From UBA6136 sp044350805 (GTDB lineage: Bacteria; Pseudomonadota; Gammaproteobacteria; Methylococcales; Methylococcaceae): a DNA stretch of 64,000 nt. Below are positions 16,198 to 24,620 of this stretch, piece by piece. A program made the position numbers and the translations under genes. How positions within the stretch are numbered: the first letter of the stretch is position 1; every line of letters begins with the position of its first letter. Location of the stretch: positions 1 through 64,000 of the forward strand of contig JBILGU010000004.1 of assembly GCA_044350805.1 (NCBI GenBank). The letters are read 5' to 3'. The notes beneath the pieces are model-generated. The model was not told the DNA's origin, did no database searches, and saw nothing but the letters and a program-made list of their open reading frames with translations.

Positions 16198-17943
16198 TTA
16201 GGCGCCCCGAGATTCCATGTATTCGATGCGAAGCTGAACCGTTTTTCGCCCCCGAAAACGATTGATGTCCAGCCGGTAGGCCATCTTCAGCATTCGGGTG
16301 CGAAGCCAGGCGCCGGGGTTTTCGACATTAAAGGCAATGGCATCTACAGAAGCCCCGCCTCCCTCCGGCCGCAAGGTCAGCTTGAGGTGACGCTCTCCCA
16401 CGATGCGTTGATCCAGCACTTCAAATTCCCCATCAAAAAGGGGTTCAGGAAATCCCTGCCCCCAGGGGCCGGCCTCAAAAAGGAGCTCGGCGGTGGGAAG
16501 GCTGATCTGATCGGTGGGCAGGGCCCCGTCGGAATGAAGGGCGATGGCCGTGACCTGATCATCGCCACGGCGGCGCATTTCTTCGATGACGGCCGCCGTG
16601 AAGCGGGCCAGTTCCGCGTGGGGCAGGGAGAGTCCTGCCGCCATGGCATGCCCCCCATAGCGGGTAATGAGTCCGGGATGACGTGTGGCGACGTCCGCCA
16701 GGACGTCCCGGATATGAACGCCAGGAACCGATCGGGCGGATCCCTTGAGTTCGCTGGGGTTGAGCTCATTGACGGCAAAGGCAATGACCGGTCGATGGGT
16801 TCGATCCTTGATGCGGGAGGCCACGATCCCAACGACCCCCTGATGCCAGCTCTCTTGAAAAAGGCACAACACAGGCTGGTCCTCATCGAGAAGCGTCAGT
16901 CGGTCCATTTGCTGGAAGGCCTCATCGCGCATGTGTTGCTCGATGACCCGCCGCTCCTGATTCAGAGAGGAAAGGGCCTCGGCCATCGGGCGGGCGCTTT
17001 CCTCAGAGCTTGCGATCAGGCATTCAATGCCCAGAGCCATGTCATCGAGGCGTCCGGCAGCATTGAGCCGGGGACCCAGAGTGAATCCCAGATCCTGTGC
17101 CGAAAGTTCGGAGGCCTTTTTTCCGGCGACGGCAATGAGTGCCCGAATCCCCGGATGAGCCTGATCGCATTGAATCCGCCGAAGACCCTGCCGGATCAGG
17201 ATTCGATTGGTCTGATCGAGTGTCACGACGTCAGCCACGGTTCCAAGCGCCACGAAATCAAGGAGCTGTCCCAGTTGAGGTTCGGCGCGCCCGGCTCCCT
17301 CAAAATAGCCCTTGGCTCTCAGGGTTTGCCGGAGTCCCAACAAGACGTAGAACAGGACGCCCACCCCCGACAGGGCCTTGCTCGGGAAAGGATCTCCCGC
17401 CAGATTGGGATTGACGATGGCATCGGCCGCCGGAAGCGCTTCGCCTGGAAGGTGGTGATCGGTGATCAGAACTTTAATTCCAGCCCTTCGGGCGGCCGCG
17501 ACGCCTTCATGGCTTGAGATCCCATTGTCGACCGTCAGAAGGATGTCGGGCGAGCGCTCCATGGCAAGGCTCACAATCTCGGGGGTCAGCCCATAGCCGT
17601 ATTCAAAGCGATTAGGCACCAGATAGTCGATGTGGCGAAGACCCAGAGACTGAAGCCCCAATAGTGCTACGGCGGTGGCCGTTGCCCCATCGGCATCGTA
17701 GTCACCAATCACCAGAATCCGGTGATCGCTCAGGATGGCATCGACCAGAATCTCGGTCATCGCCGCCATACCGGAAAGGAGTTGAGGATCCGGCAGCTGG
17801 CCGAGAGAAAGGTCCAGTTCGCTCGGGGCTCCGATGCCGCGATGAGCGTAAATGCGGCTGAGCAAGGGTGGGAGAGATCCCAGGGTGTGCATAGGCCCTT
17901 TTGAAGCCCGAACGATGGCCTGTTTCAAAGGGTGATGCAGCAT
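16198..17943 (-). CDS. recJ: RecJ, single-strand 5'-3' DNA exonuclease
   Basis: RecJ degrades 5'-ended single strands in RecF-pathway recombination and mismatch repair. The 581-residue protein has the DHH phosphoesterase motifs: GDYDADGATATA (motif I), LLTVDNGISSHEG (motif II) and the DHH motif in LITDHHLPGE. The DHHA1 region follows, with GGHAMAAG. A C-terminal OB-like part follows this, as in E. coli RecJ. The ctaB gene ends five bases upstream on the same strand. Confidence 0.95.
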   Translation of the reverse strand: MLHHPLKQAIVRASKGPMHTLGSLPPLLSRIYAHRGIGAPSELDLSLGQLPDPQLLSGMAAMTEILVDAILSDHRILVIGDYDADGATATAVALLGLQSLGLRHIDYLVPNRFEYGYGLTPEIVSLAMERSPDILLTVDNGISSHEGVAAARRAGIKVLITDHHLPGEALPAADAIVNPNLAGDPFPSKALSGVGVLFYVLLGLRQTLRAKGYFEGAGRAEPQLGQLLDFVALGTVADVVTLDQTNRILIRQGLRRIQCDQAHPGIRALIAVAGKKASELSAQDLGFTLGPRLNAAGRLDDMALGIECLIASSEESARPMAEALSSLNQERRVIEQHMRDEAFQQMDRLTLLDEDQPVLCLFQESWHQGVVGIVASRIKDRTHRPVIAFAVNELNPSELKGSARSVPGVHIRDVLADVATRHPGLITRYGGHAMAAGLSLPHAELARFTAAVIEEMRRRGDDQVTAIALHSDGALPTDQISLPTAELLFEAGPWGQGFPEPLFDGEFEVLDQRIVGERHLKLTLRPEGGGASVDAIAFNVENPGAWLRTRMLKMAYRLDINRFRGRKTVQLRIEYMESRGA

Positions 17944-17948
17944 GCCGG

Positions 17949-18848
17949 TCAGAACCGGATTGGAATGTAATGATCGATCAGGAGTGCTGAAAAGATGCCC
18001 CCAAGGTAAACCAGCGAGTAGCCAAACGTGCGCATCGCAAGCCGGTTGTCCTTCGCCTGTTTCAGCCGAATAGCATAACTCAGGAAAATCAGCCCCAGAA
18101 TGAGTGCGCTGGCCAAATAGATGAGGCCACTCATTCCGGTGAGATAGGGAAGGAGGCTCGAGATCAACAAAAGGATGGTGTAAAGGAGGATGTGGAGTTT
18201 GGTCACCTCATCGCCATAAATGACCGGCAGCATCGGCATGTCAGCCAAGCGGTACTCATCCTTTTTGGCGAGGGCCAGTGGCCAGAAATGCGGGGGGGTC
18301 CAGATAAAGATCAGGAGGAAAAGCAGCAGGGAGTGTGGATCGATGGTCCCCGTGATGGCGCACCAACCCAGAACTGGGGGGGCAGCCCCTGCCGCCCCGC
18401 CGATCACGATGTTCTGCGTTGTGACTCGCTTGAGATAACGGGTGTAGATCACGGCGTAACCGATCAGGGAGACAAAGGTCAGGACCGCCGTCAGGGGATT
18501 GGTCCAAAACCACAGGAGGCCCATCGAAAGGAGTCCCAAGAGCAGGGCGAACCGGTTGGCGGCTTGGGGCGTCAGTTGCGACTGCGGCAGGGGTCGATCC
18601 TCGGTACGGCCCATCTTCCGGTCAATTTCCCGGTCGTAAATATGATTCAGGGCGGCAGCGGAAGCTGCAGCAAGGCCAATACCGAGAGCGCCTGCAAGGC
18701 TCTCAATCAGGGGTGGCCAGCCAGGAACGGCCATGAACATGCCGATGATCGCGGTAAACACGATCGCTCCGACAACCCGAAGCTTGCAGAGTCCGAGGTA
18801 AGCGCGCCAGCGGGGCATTACGGGTTTGGGTAAAGCGGTTTCGGTCAT
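17949..18848 (-). CDS. ctaB: CtaB/CyoE, protohaem IX farnesyltransferase (haem O synthase)
   Basis: This UbiA-family prenyltransferase converts haem B to haem O, the precursor used by CtaA. It has 299 residues and multiple membrane helices. The prenyl-diphosphate-binding aspartate motif lies in NHIYDREIDRKMGRTEDRP, and the second conserved loop reads PHFWPLALAKKDEY. In many gammaproteobacteria it directly follows COX15/ctaA. Here it lies about 12 kb from ctaA, and its 5' side faces the M16 peptidase genes. This placement fits the inversion proposed in the findings. Confidence 0.95.
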   Translation of the reverse strand: MTETALPKPVMPRWRAYLGLCKLRVVGAIVFTAIIGMFMAVPGWPPLIESLAGALGIGLAAASAAALNHIYDREIDRKMGRTEDRPLPQSQLTPQAANRFALLLGLLSMGLLWFWTNPLTAVLTFVSLIGYAVIYTRYLKRVTTQNIVIGGAAGAAPPVLGWCAITGTIDPHSLLLFLLIFIWTPPHFWPLALAKKDEYRLADMPMLPVIYGDEVTKLHILLYTILLLISSLLPYLTGMSGLIYLASALILGLIFLSYAIRLKQAKDNRLAMRTFGYSLVYLGGIFSALLIDHYIPIRF

Positions 18849-18914
18849 GATGGCCTGAATCTTTTGACGTCAACGGAAACATTTGAGGGAACCTTTCCCC
18901 TCGGATGGCATGTC

Positions 18915-18920
18915 TATAAT
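18915..18920 (+). promoter_or_regulatory. Candidate -10 box TATAAT before the M16 peptidase operon
   Basis: A consensus TATAAT lies 84 bases before the first M16 start, within the string GTCTATAAT also found at 15106-15114. No convincing -35 hexamer is at the right distance. If used, it would drive M16-M16-rsmD-coaD-ferredoxin. Confidence 0.45.
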
Positions 18921-19003
18921 ACGCGCTTGCGCTCGGTCCCGGCCTCCCGAGACCCTCCAAGGCGCCCCTCATGATTTAAAAGGACTTCAGGGAGAACGGC
19001 AAA

Positions 19004-20380
19004 ATGCGTGTCCTCTGTTTAGGAGCAGCCCTTCTGGCGCTGCCTACAGCCATTGCGGCTTCTGAGCCCAAGGTATTTGAAACCCGTCTTGATAACGGAC
19101 TCAAAATTCTGGTGCAGGAAGACCATCGCGCGCCGGTGGTCGTCTCCCAGGTTTGGTACAAGGTCGGTGCCAGCAGCGAGTATGCCGGTGTGACCGGGGT
19201 TTCTCATATGCTGGAACACATGATGTTCAAGGGTACCGCCCGGCATTCGGCGGGTGAATTTTCGCGAATCGTCGCGGCCAATGGGGGGCGTGAAAACGCC
19301 TTTACCAGCCAAGACTACACCACCTATTTCCAGATGCTGGAGCGCTCAAAGCTGCCTGTGAGTCTTGAGCTTGAGGCCGACCGGATGCGCAATGTCCGCT
19401 TTATCGAAGCGGAATATGCAAAGGAGCATCAGGTGGTTCTGGAGGAGCGAAGGCTCCGCACCGACGATCAGCCTCATGCCAAGCTTCAGGAACATTTTGA
19501 TGCGGTGGCATACACCAACAGTGCCTATCGCAATCCGGTCATTGGCTGGCCCGATGACATCACGAATCTCTCGCTGGACCATGTCAAAAAGTGGTACCAG
19601 CTCTGGTATGCCCCCAACAATGCGACGCTGGTCGTCGTCGGTGATGTCCGACCGGACGAGGTCGTTCGTGAAGCCCGTAAACAGTTTGGCGCGCTCAAGC
19701 CGAGTGTTTTGCCTCCGCCCAGGGTGGAGCAGGAGGTCGAACAGTTAGGCGTTCGCCGCCTCACCGTTCGGCTTCCAGCCAAGCTCCCTCACCTTTTGAT
19801 GGGGTTCAAGGTGCCTTCGTTGAAGACCGTTCAGGATGAAAAGGAGGCGTATGCACTGGAAGTCGCTGCCGGAATCTTGGATGGCGGCAACAGTGCGAGA
19901 TTTTCGAAGAACCTGGTCCGTGGGCAGCAGATTGCGGCTTCGACCGGGGTGGGGTATGAGCTTTATGCTCGGCTTCAGACTCTCTTCATGATTGAAGGGA
20001 CCCCCTCGCAAAACCAGACAATTGAAGGTTTGGAGGCGGCCCTGATGAATCAGGTCAAGCGCCTTCGAGAGGAGCCGGTGACGGGGGAGGAACTCCAGCG
20101 CGTCAAAGCCCAGGTCCTGGCTAACCATGTCTATCAGCTCGACTCGGCCTTCTTCCAGGCGATGCAGTTGGGGACGGCCGAAACCGTGGGTTTGGGTTGG
20201 AAAAAGATCGGCGAGTACGAAGCGCGCATCAACGAGGTGACGGCGGCTGACATTCTGGCGGCTGCCCAGAAATACCTCATCGAGGATCGGCTGACCGTCG
20301 CCCGGCTGGATCCCCTGCCGCTTCCCGAAGGTGCACCGGCGCCCGAGGCGCCGGCCATAGGAGGGGGTCATGTTCGTTAG
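19004..20380 (+). CDS. M16 family zinc metallopeptidase, catalytic subunit
   Basis: This periplasmic peptidase resembles mitochondrial processing peptidase beta. A signal peptide (residues 1-20, ending AIAAS) is followed by the inverted zinc motif HMLEH (H68, E71, H72). A downstream acidic helix (LELEADRMRN) supplies the third ligand. Its 458 residues are normal for the M16B subfamily. A GGGAGAA element precedes the ATG. It overlaps the next M16 gene by 11 bases; such pairs usually form heterodimers. Natural substrates are unknown, probably peptides or misfolded envelope proteins. Confidence 0.9.
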   Translation: MRVLCLGAALLALPTAIAASEPKVFETRLDNGLKILVQEDHRAPVVVSQVWYKVGASSEYAGVTGVSHMLEHMMFKGTARHSAGEFSRIVAANGGRENAFTSQDYTTYFQMLERSKLPVSLELEADRMRNVRFIEAEYAKEHQVVLEERRLRTDDQPHAKLQEHFDAVAYTNSAYRNPVIGWPDDITNLSLDHVKKWYQLWYAPNNATLVVVGDVRPDEVVREARKQFGALKPSVLPPPRVEQEVEQLGVRRLTVRLPAKLPHLLMGFKVPSLKTVQDEKEAYALEVAAGILDGGNSARFSKNLVRGQQIAASTGVGYELYARLQTLFMIEGTPSQNQTIEGLEAALMNQVKRLREEPVTGEELQRVKAQVLANHVYQLDSAFFQAMQLGTAETVGLGWKKIGEYEARINEVTAADILAAAQKYLIEDRLTVARLDPLPLPEGAPAPEAPAIGGGHVR

Positions 20381-21716
20381 TCCACGAGTCAAAACGATGC
20401 GATTTCTGATGCTTGCTGTTTTCCTTCTGGCCGGCGTATCGACGGCTGAAGCTGTTCCGGAGATCCAGAATTGGTCTACCCCCTCGGGTGGGCGGGTTTT
20501 GTTTGTCCCCACCGAGGGCCTTCCGATGCTGGATGTTCGGATGGTGTTCGATGCCGGCAGTGCCCGGGATGGCCGGGAGTTTGGGATCGCCGCCCTGACG
20601 GCCGGGATGCTCGATAGTGGGGCCGGCTCCCTGGATGCTGACACGATTGCAGAGCGACTGGATGCCATTGGGGCCATATTGTCCTCGGGAGCCAGCCGAG
20701 ATTCTGCGCATGTCGCCTTGAGAACCCTCACGGATCCCCCCAAGCTCAAAGAAGCCCTTGAGGTTTTCGAGACGGTGATCAGCCAGCCGCGGTTCGAGAG
20801 TAAGGATTTTGAGCGGGAGAAAAATCGGGTTTTGCTGGGTATTCAGCAAAAGGGCGAGGACCCGGGCGAGATCAGCGAAATGGCCTTCATGAAGGCGCTG
20901 TATGGCGAGCATCCCTATGCCCACCCGGTTGAAGGCGTCAAGGAAACGGTCGAGAAGCTCAAAGCTTCGGATTTAGCCCGTTTCCATAAGGACGCCTATA
21001 CCCGCGGTAATGCCATTCTGGTGATGGTGGGCCAGGTGACGCGCCCCGAGGCCGAAGCGATTGCTGTTCAGGTCTATGCCCGACTTCCTGAAGGGGCACC
21101 CAAGCCGGCGCTGGAAGATCCCGCGCCGCTTTCAGGTTCGGAAACCGTGACCACGGCATTCCCCTCCGAGCAGACCCATGTGTATTCCGGGGTTCTCGGG
21201 CTCAAGGCCAATGATCCAGACTATTTCCCGCTGGTCGTGGGGAACCACATCCTTGGGGGAAGTGGGTTGGTTTCAAGGATCATGGAGGAGGTTCGAGAAA
21301 AGAAGGGTCTGGCCTACAGCGCTTTCAGTTATTTTCTCCCCATGCGCGTGCAGGGGCCCTACCAGATGGGGCTTCAAAGCAAGAATGCCTCAGCCCGCGA
21401 AGCCACCGAAATTGCCATCAAGACGCTCCGCGAATTTGTGGACAAGGGCCCAACGGACAAGGAACTGGATGCGGCCAAGAAAAACATCATCGGCGGTTAT
21501 GTGCTTCGTCTGGATAGCAATGCCAAGCTGATTGGTGAAGTCGCAGCCATCGGATTCCTCGGTCGGCCTCTTGATTGGTTAAACCGCTATACGGCCCAGG
21601 TCGAAGCCGTGAAGCGCGAGGACATTCAGCGGGCCTTCAAGGCGAGAATTGATCCGGACCGACTGAAGACGATCATGGTCGGGGGCATCAAGCCGGCGGC
21701 GAATGGCGGTCAGTAA
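20370..21716 (+). CDS. M16 family peptidase-like protein, non-catalytic partner
   Basis: The fold is M16 but the zinc motif is missing: the stretch corresponding to HxxEH reads AALTAGMLDSG. The C-terminal substrate-handling motif (KKGLAYSAFSYFLP) is kept. That split of features is typical of the second subunit of bacterial M16B heterodimers. The N-terminus carries a signal peptide (LMLAVFLLAGVSTAEA). The start at 20370 is supported by GGAGG about 5 bases upstream; a second ATG at 20397 is possible and leaves the signal peptide intact. The last codons overlap rsmD by 14 bases. Confidence 0.88.
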   Translation: MFVSPRVKTMRFLMLAVFLLAGVSTAEAVPEIQNWSTPSGGRVLFVPTEGLPMLDVRMVFDAGSARDGREFGIAALTAGMLDSGAGSLDADTIAERLDAIGAILSSGASRDSAHVALRTLTDPPKLKEALEVFETVISQPRFESKDFEREKNRVLLGIQQKGEDPGEISEMAFMKALYGEHPYAHPVEGVKETVEKLKASDLARFHKDAYTRGNAILVMVGQVTRPEAEAIAVQVYARLPEGAPKPALEDPAPLSGSETVTTAFPSEQTHVYSGVLGLKANDPDYFPLVVGNHILGGSGLVSRIMEEVREKKGLAYSAFSYFLPMRVQGPYQMGLQSKNASAREATEIAIKTLREFVDKGPTDKELDAAKKNIIGGYVLRLDSNAKLIGEVAAIGFLGRPLDWLNRYTAQVEAVKREDIQRAFKARIDPDRLKTIMVGGIKPAANGGQ

Positions 21717-22278
21717 GCAGGAAATCCGAATCATCGGGGGGCGTTTTCGGAGCCGTAAGCTCAGATTTCCGGACGCCGAAGGGCTCCGGCCGACGCCCGA
21801 CCGGGTTCGGGAAACTCTCTTTAATTGGCTTCGTGACAGCGTGGAAGGCGCCCGATGTCTTGATCTTTACGCCGGTAGCGGCGCGCTCGGATTTGAGGCC
21901 GTTTCCCGTGGCGCCCGTCGGGTGGTCATGGTGGATGCCCAGAAGGCCGTGGCCCAGAGCCTCAAGGGCCACTGTGACACCCTGGATGTTCCAGAGGTTG
22001 GGGTGGTCTTCGCCAATGCGCGGGATTATCTCAAGGGGGAGGCCGAGATGTTTGATGGGGTCTTCCTGGATCCGCCCTTTCGAAAGGGGTGGCTCCCCTC
22101 TGCGGGTGCGCTGCTCGAAAGGGGGGGATGGCTGGCCTTGAATGCCTGGATTTATGTCGAGGCAGAACGCGAGTTTGACTTTTCGAGCCTGCCGCCTGCC
22201 TGGCGATGCCTTCGTCAGGGCGTTGCGGGCGATGTGGCCTATCGACTTTACCAACGCCAATCGGCACAGGATCTATGA
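21703..22278 (+). CDS. rsmD: RsmD, 16S rRNA (guanine-966-N2) methyltransferase
   Basis: RsmD methylates G966 of 16S rRNA. The 191-residue protein has IIGGRFRSRKL and RPTPDRVRETLFNWL at the N-terminus, both typical of the family. The SAM motif is LDLYAGSGALGFEA and the catalytic motif is LDPPF in place of NPPY. It is embedded in an operon: it starts inside the upstream M16 gene and its stop overlaps the coaD start as ATGA. In many relatives ftsY lies beside this cluster; here it does not. Confidence 0.94.
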   Translation: MAVSKQEIRIIGGRFRSRKLRFPDAEGLRPTPDRVRETLFNWLRDSVEGARCLDLYAGSGALGFEAVSRGARRVVMVDAQKAVAQSLKGHCDTLDVPEVGVVFANARDYLKGEAEMFDGVFLDPPFRKGWLPSAGALLERGGWLALNAWIYVEAEREFDFSSLPPAWRCLRQGVAGDVAYRLYQRQSAQDL

Positions 22279-22763
22279 GTATCACCGCAATCTATCCCGG
22301 CACCTTTGATCCGATCACCCATGGCCACATCGATCTTGCCGAGCGGGCGGCCCGCATGTTCGGAAAAGTGGTGGTCGCTGTGGCAGAGAACCGCAACAAG
22401 GCTCCCCTTTTTGCCCTCGAAGAGCGGGTCGCCATGGCCAAAGAAGCCTTCCTGGGGACGCCCAACATTGAAGTGATCGGGTTTGACACCCTCTTGATCG
22501 AGTGTGCGCGACAAACCGGGAGTGCCGTCATTCTCAGAGGTCTTCGGGCGGTGTCGGACTTTGAGTTTGAATTTCAGCTTGCCGGAATGAATCGGCATCT
22601 TGGGCCTGAGATTGAGACGGTTTTCATGACGCCCAGCGAGCGCTATGCCTTTATCTCTTCTTCGCTGATTCGGGAAATTGCCCGATTCGGGGGAGATGTT
22701 TCGGCGTTTGTGCCGGAGCGGGTCCGAGCCGCGCTCCTCGCCAAACTGAATCCTGAGGGCTAA
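22275..22763 (+). CDS. coaD: CoaD, phosphopantetheine adenylyltransferase
   Basis: CoaD makes dephospho-CoA from 4'-phosphopantetheine and ATP, the fourth step of CoA synthesis. The 162-residue protein starts MSITAIYPGTFDPITHGH, containing the nucleotidyltransferase T/HxGH motif. It ends with the SSSLIREIARFGGDVS stretch typical of CoaD. The ATG at 22275 overlaps the rsmD stop. The ferredoxin gene follows 5 bases after its stop. CoaBC, the preceding enzyme, is at 47-48 kb in this window. Confidence 0.96.
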   Translation: MSITAIYPGTFDPITHGHIDLAERAARMFGKVVVAVAENRNKAPLFALEERVAMAKEAFLGTPNIEVIGFDTLLIECARQTGSAVILRGLRAVSDFEFEFQLAGMNRHLGPEIETVFMTPSERYAFISSSLIREIARFGGDVSAFVPERVRAALLAKLNPEG

Positions 22764-22768
22764 CGACG

Positions 22769-23026
22769 ATGGCGCTTCTGATCACTGATGAATGCATCAA
22801 CTGCGATGTCTGCGAGCCGGAATGCCCCAATGGCGCGATTTCGGAGGGCGAGAAGATCTATCAGATTGATCCTGCTTTTTGTACCGAATGTGTCGGTCAT
22901 CACCCCGATCCCCAGTGTCTGAGGGTCTGTCCGGTCGAGTGCATCATCCTTGACCCGGCCCACCCCGAAACGCAGGATGCGCTTTACGCCAAGTATCGCA
23001 AGATCTCAGGTGCAGGATCCCTCTAG
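22769..23026 (+). CDS. 2[4Fe-4S] ferredoxin (YfhL type)
   Basis: This small electron carrier has 85 residues. The first cluster motif is C9, C12, C15, C19 (CINCDVCEPECPNGAI). The second has the long insertion typical of YfhL/alvin-type ferredoxins: C38, C41, then C50 and C54 (ECVGHHPDPQCLRVCP), with an extra C58. The C-terminal helix is also a family trait. It closes the M16-rsmD-coaD operon. Its stop codon overlaps the telA stop on the opposite strand. Confidence 0.93.
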   Translation: MALLITDECINCDVCEPECPNGAISEGEKIYQIDPAFCTECVGHHPDPQCLRVCPVECIILDPAHPETQDALYAKYRKISGAGSL

Positions 23027-24243
23027 AGGCGAAGTTCCGATCCTTGTGTGCCCTGGTCCTGGGTCTTTGTGCCATTGGCCTTGGAATCCTGCAGGCGGTC
23101 CAGATGGCCTTTTGCTGTCTCAACATCCTGGGTCAGCGCCTTGACCGTGGTCTCCATGTTGGCCAAGGCCTTGATCTTGTAGCTCGCCATCAGGTCGAGG
23201 GTGGCATAGATGTTGGTAAAGGCCCCCCGCAGCTGCTGAAGATCCAGGGTCGCGTTGGCAGCCTTTTCATGAATGGCACCGGCTTGCGTTTTCATCATCT
23301 CCGCGGTGGATGCGATCAGGTCACCGGTCCGGCTGTTTAATGCGGAGACCTGTTCCAGAACCAGCCGCTGATTGGCCAGAGCCTGCGCCACGATCACGGC
23401 GGTACGAAGCGCTGAAAGGGTCGTGGTGGCCGTCCGGTCAACGCCCTTGATCAGTTCGAGATTGTTTTTGCGGATCATGTCCATGGCCAGATAGCCTTGG
23501 ACGGTCACGGCCAGCTGGGTCAGAAGATCCTGCACTTTCTGGCGAATATAAAAGAGAAGTTCCTCCCGAATGATCCGGGCTTTTTCAGGGTCGGTGCGAT
23601 CGATTTCGCCCAGCTGCGCTTCAAGGGCGGCATCGATGCGACGACCCACATAGATGTACTGTTCCAGCCGTTCCATGATGCTCCAGGCCTGGATTTTCTC
23701 TTCTTCGATGGCGGCATTGTCCTTGCGCAATTCATCCTGGCCGTCGTAGAGGCTTTTCAATATGGCATCCAGATGGCTCTGCGCCGATTCAAAGCGAAGA
23801 AAATAATCCTTGAGGCGATTGCCCATGGGAATAAAGCCGAGGAGACGCCTTGGTGCGAGAAGATCACCTTGCCGGCTGGGATCGAGATCCTCGAGTGTTT
23901 TCCGAAGTTCCAGCAGGGAGCGGGAGACCGAGGAGCTCTCGTCCATGAGCCCTCCCCTGAGTGAGCGGGCGGGTTGCTCGAGCAGTCGATTCGAAATCTG
24001 CGCGGCGGCGTGGATGTCTTCATGCGCGAGGGTATGGACGCCCTCGACCCGACTCTTGAAGCCCTCGCTGCCCAAAGGCTCCGAGAGAATGGCCTCAAGG
24101 AAGTGCTCGACCCGTTGATCCAGATCCAGCAGCGTTTCAGGTTTGAGGCGAATCAGGCCCTCGGCTTCCTCGGCGGCGACGCGTCTTGGGGGCTCTGGCG
24201 GGGTCAGTTCAATGGGTGCGGGTGAAGAGTCGGACATGGTCAA
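23023..24243 (-). CDS. TelA/KlaA family toxic-anion resistance protein
   Basis: The 406-residue protein matches the TelA family, a cytoplasmic, mostly helical, coiled-coil-rich group linked to tellurite and cell-envelope stress. Family-like stretches include FIPMGNRLKDYFLRFESAQSH and YLAMDMIRKNNLELIKGVDR. The tail is polar (KANGTKTQDQGTQGSELRL). It stands alone, without ter genes or a partner. A start six bases further in (MSDSS) is equally possible. The biochemical function of the family is not established, and tellurite resistance should not be assumed. Confidence 0.85.
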   Translation of the reverse strand: MTMSDSSPAPIELTPPEPPRRVAAEEAEGLIRLKPETLLDLDQRVEHFLEAILSEPLGSEGFKSRVEGVHTLAHEDIHAAAQISNRLLEQPARSLRGGLMDESSSVSRSLLELRKTLEDLDPSRQGDLLAPRRLLGFIPMGNRLKDYFLRFESAQSHLDAILKSLYDGQDELRKDNAAIEEEKIQAWSIMERLEQYIYVGRRIDAALEAQLGEIDRTDPEKARIIREELLFYIRQKVQDLLTQLAVTVQGYLAMDMIRKNNLELIKGVDRTATTTLSALRTAVIVAQALANQRLVLEQVSALNSRTGDLIASTAEMMKTQAGAIHEKAANATLDLQQLRGAFTNIYATLDLMASYKIKALANMETTVKALTQDVETAKGHLDRLQDSKANGTKTQDQGTQGSELRL

Positions 24244-24620
24244 GGCTCCCGGGGGGATTCCGGATCGGTGAGTGAATCTGGATTGTATCTTAAGGGTTAA
24301 CTAACCCCGATCATTCCGCCCATAACTGGACTGAATGAGTCTAAATTGCTATATTAAAGCCGATTTGGCCGAATTCTCCCCCGGATTCTGCGCGGCGATA
24401 TCGGGTCCGTTCCCGGGGTGCGGCAGTTGGGTTGCGGATCCCATTTGCAATTTCTCCTGCCGATCGTCGGATTCCCATCGCTCTTGCGATGACAACGCGC
24501 AGTCCCAAAATCCCGGTGCCTAGCCGCACCGAAGGCGTCCCGCTGTTCCCGAGCTTCGGGGGCGGGGATTTGGAACAATCCATGTGCAATCCAGCACACC
24601 ACCTACGGAACAAGAAAGAT
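24244..24620 (+). other. 377-base gene-free region with candidate promoter and structured leader for gap
   Basis: No ORF with coding character is visible. A candidate promoter has TGGACT at 24327-24332 and TATATT at 24350-24355, spaced 17 bases, which would give a leader of about 260 bases. Three short hairpins follow: CATCGC/GCGATG at 24476-24491, CGGTGC/GCACCG at 24514-24531, and CCCGA/TCGGG at 24548-24560. CCGAAG (24529-24534) could instead pair with CTTCGG (24554-24559), which would break the second and third hairpins. No known riboswitch consensus was recognised. Confidence 0.5.
24327..24355 (+). promoter_or_regulatory. Candidate sigma-70 promoter for gap-pyk-fbp
   Basis: TGGACT (four of six matches to TTGACA) and TATATT (five of six matches to TATAAT) are separated by 17 bases. 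Transcription would begin near 24362, about 260 bases before the gap start codon. Confidence 0.45.

Noticed and set aside
19745..20749. 334-codon minus-strand frame over the two M16 genes
   Set aside because: It overlaps two clear peptidase genes on the other strand and has no recognisable domain.
23023..24243. Evidence for tellurite resistance
   Set aside because: TelA-family proteins are widespread and functionally undefined. No other ter or kil gene is present.
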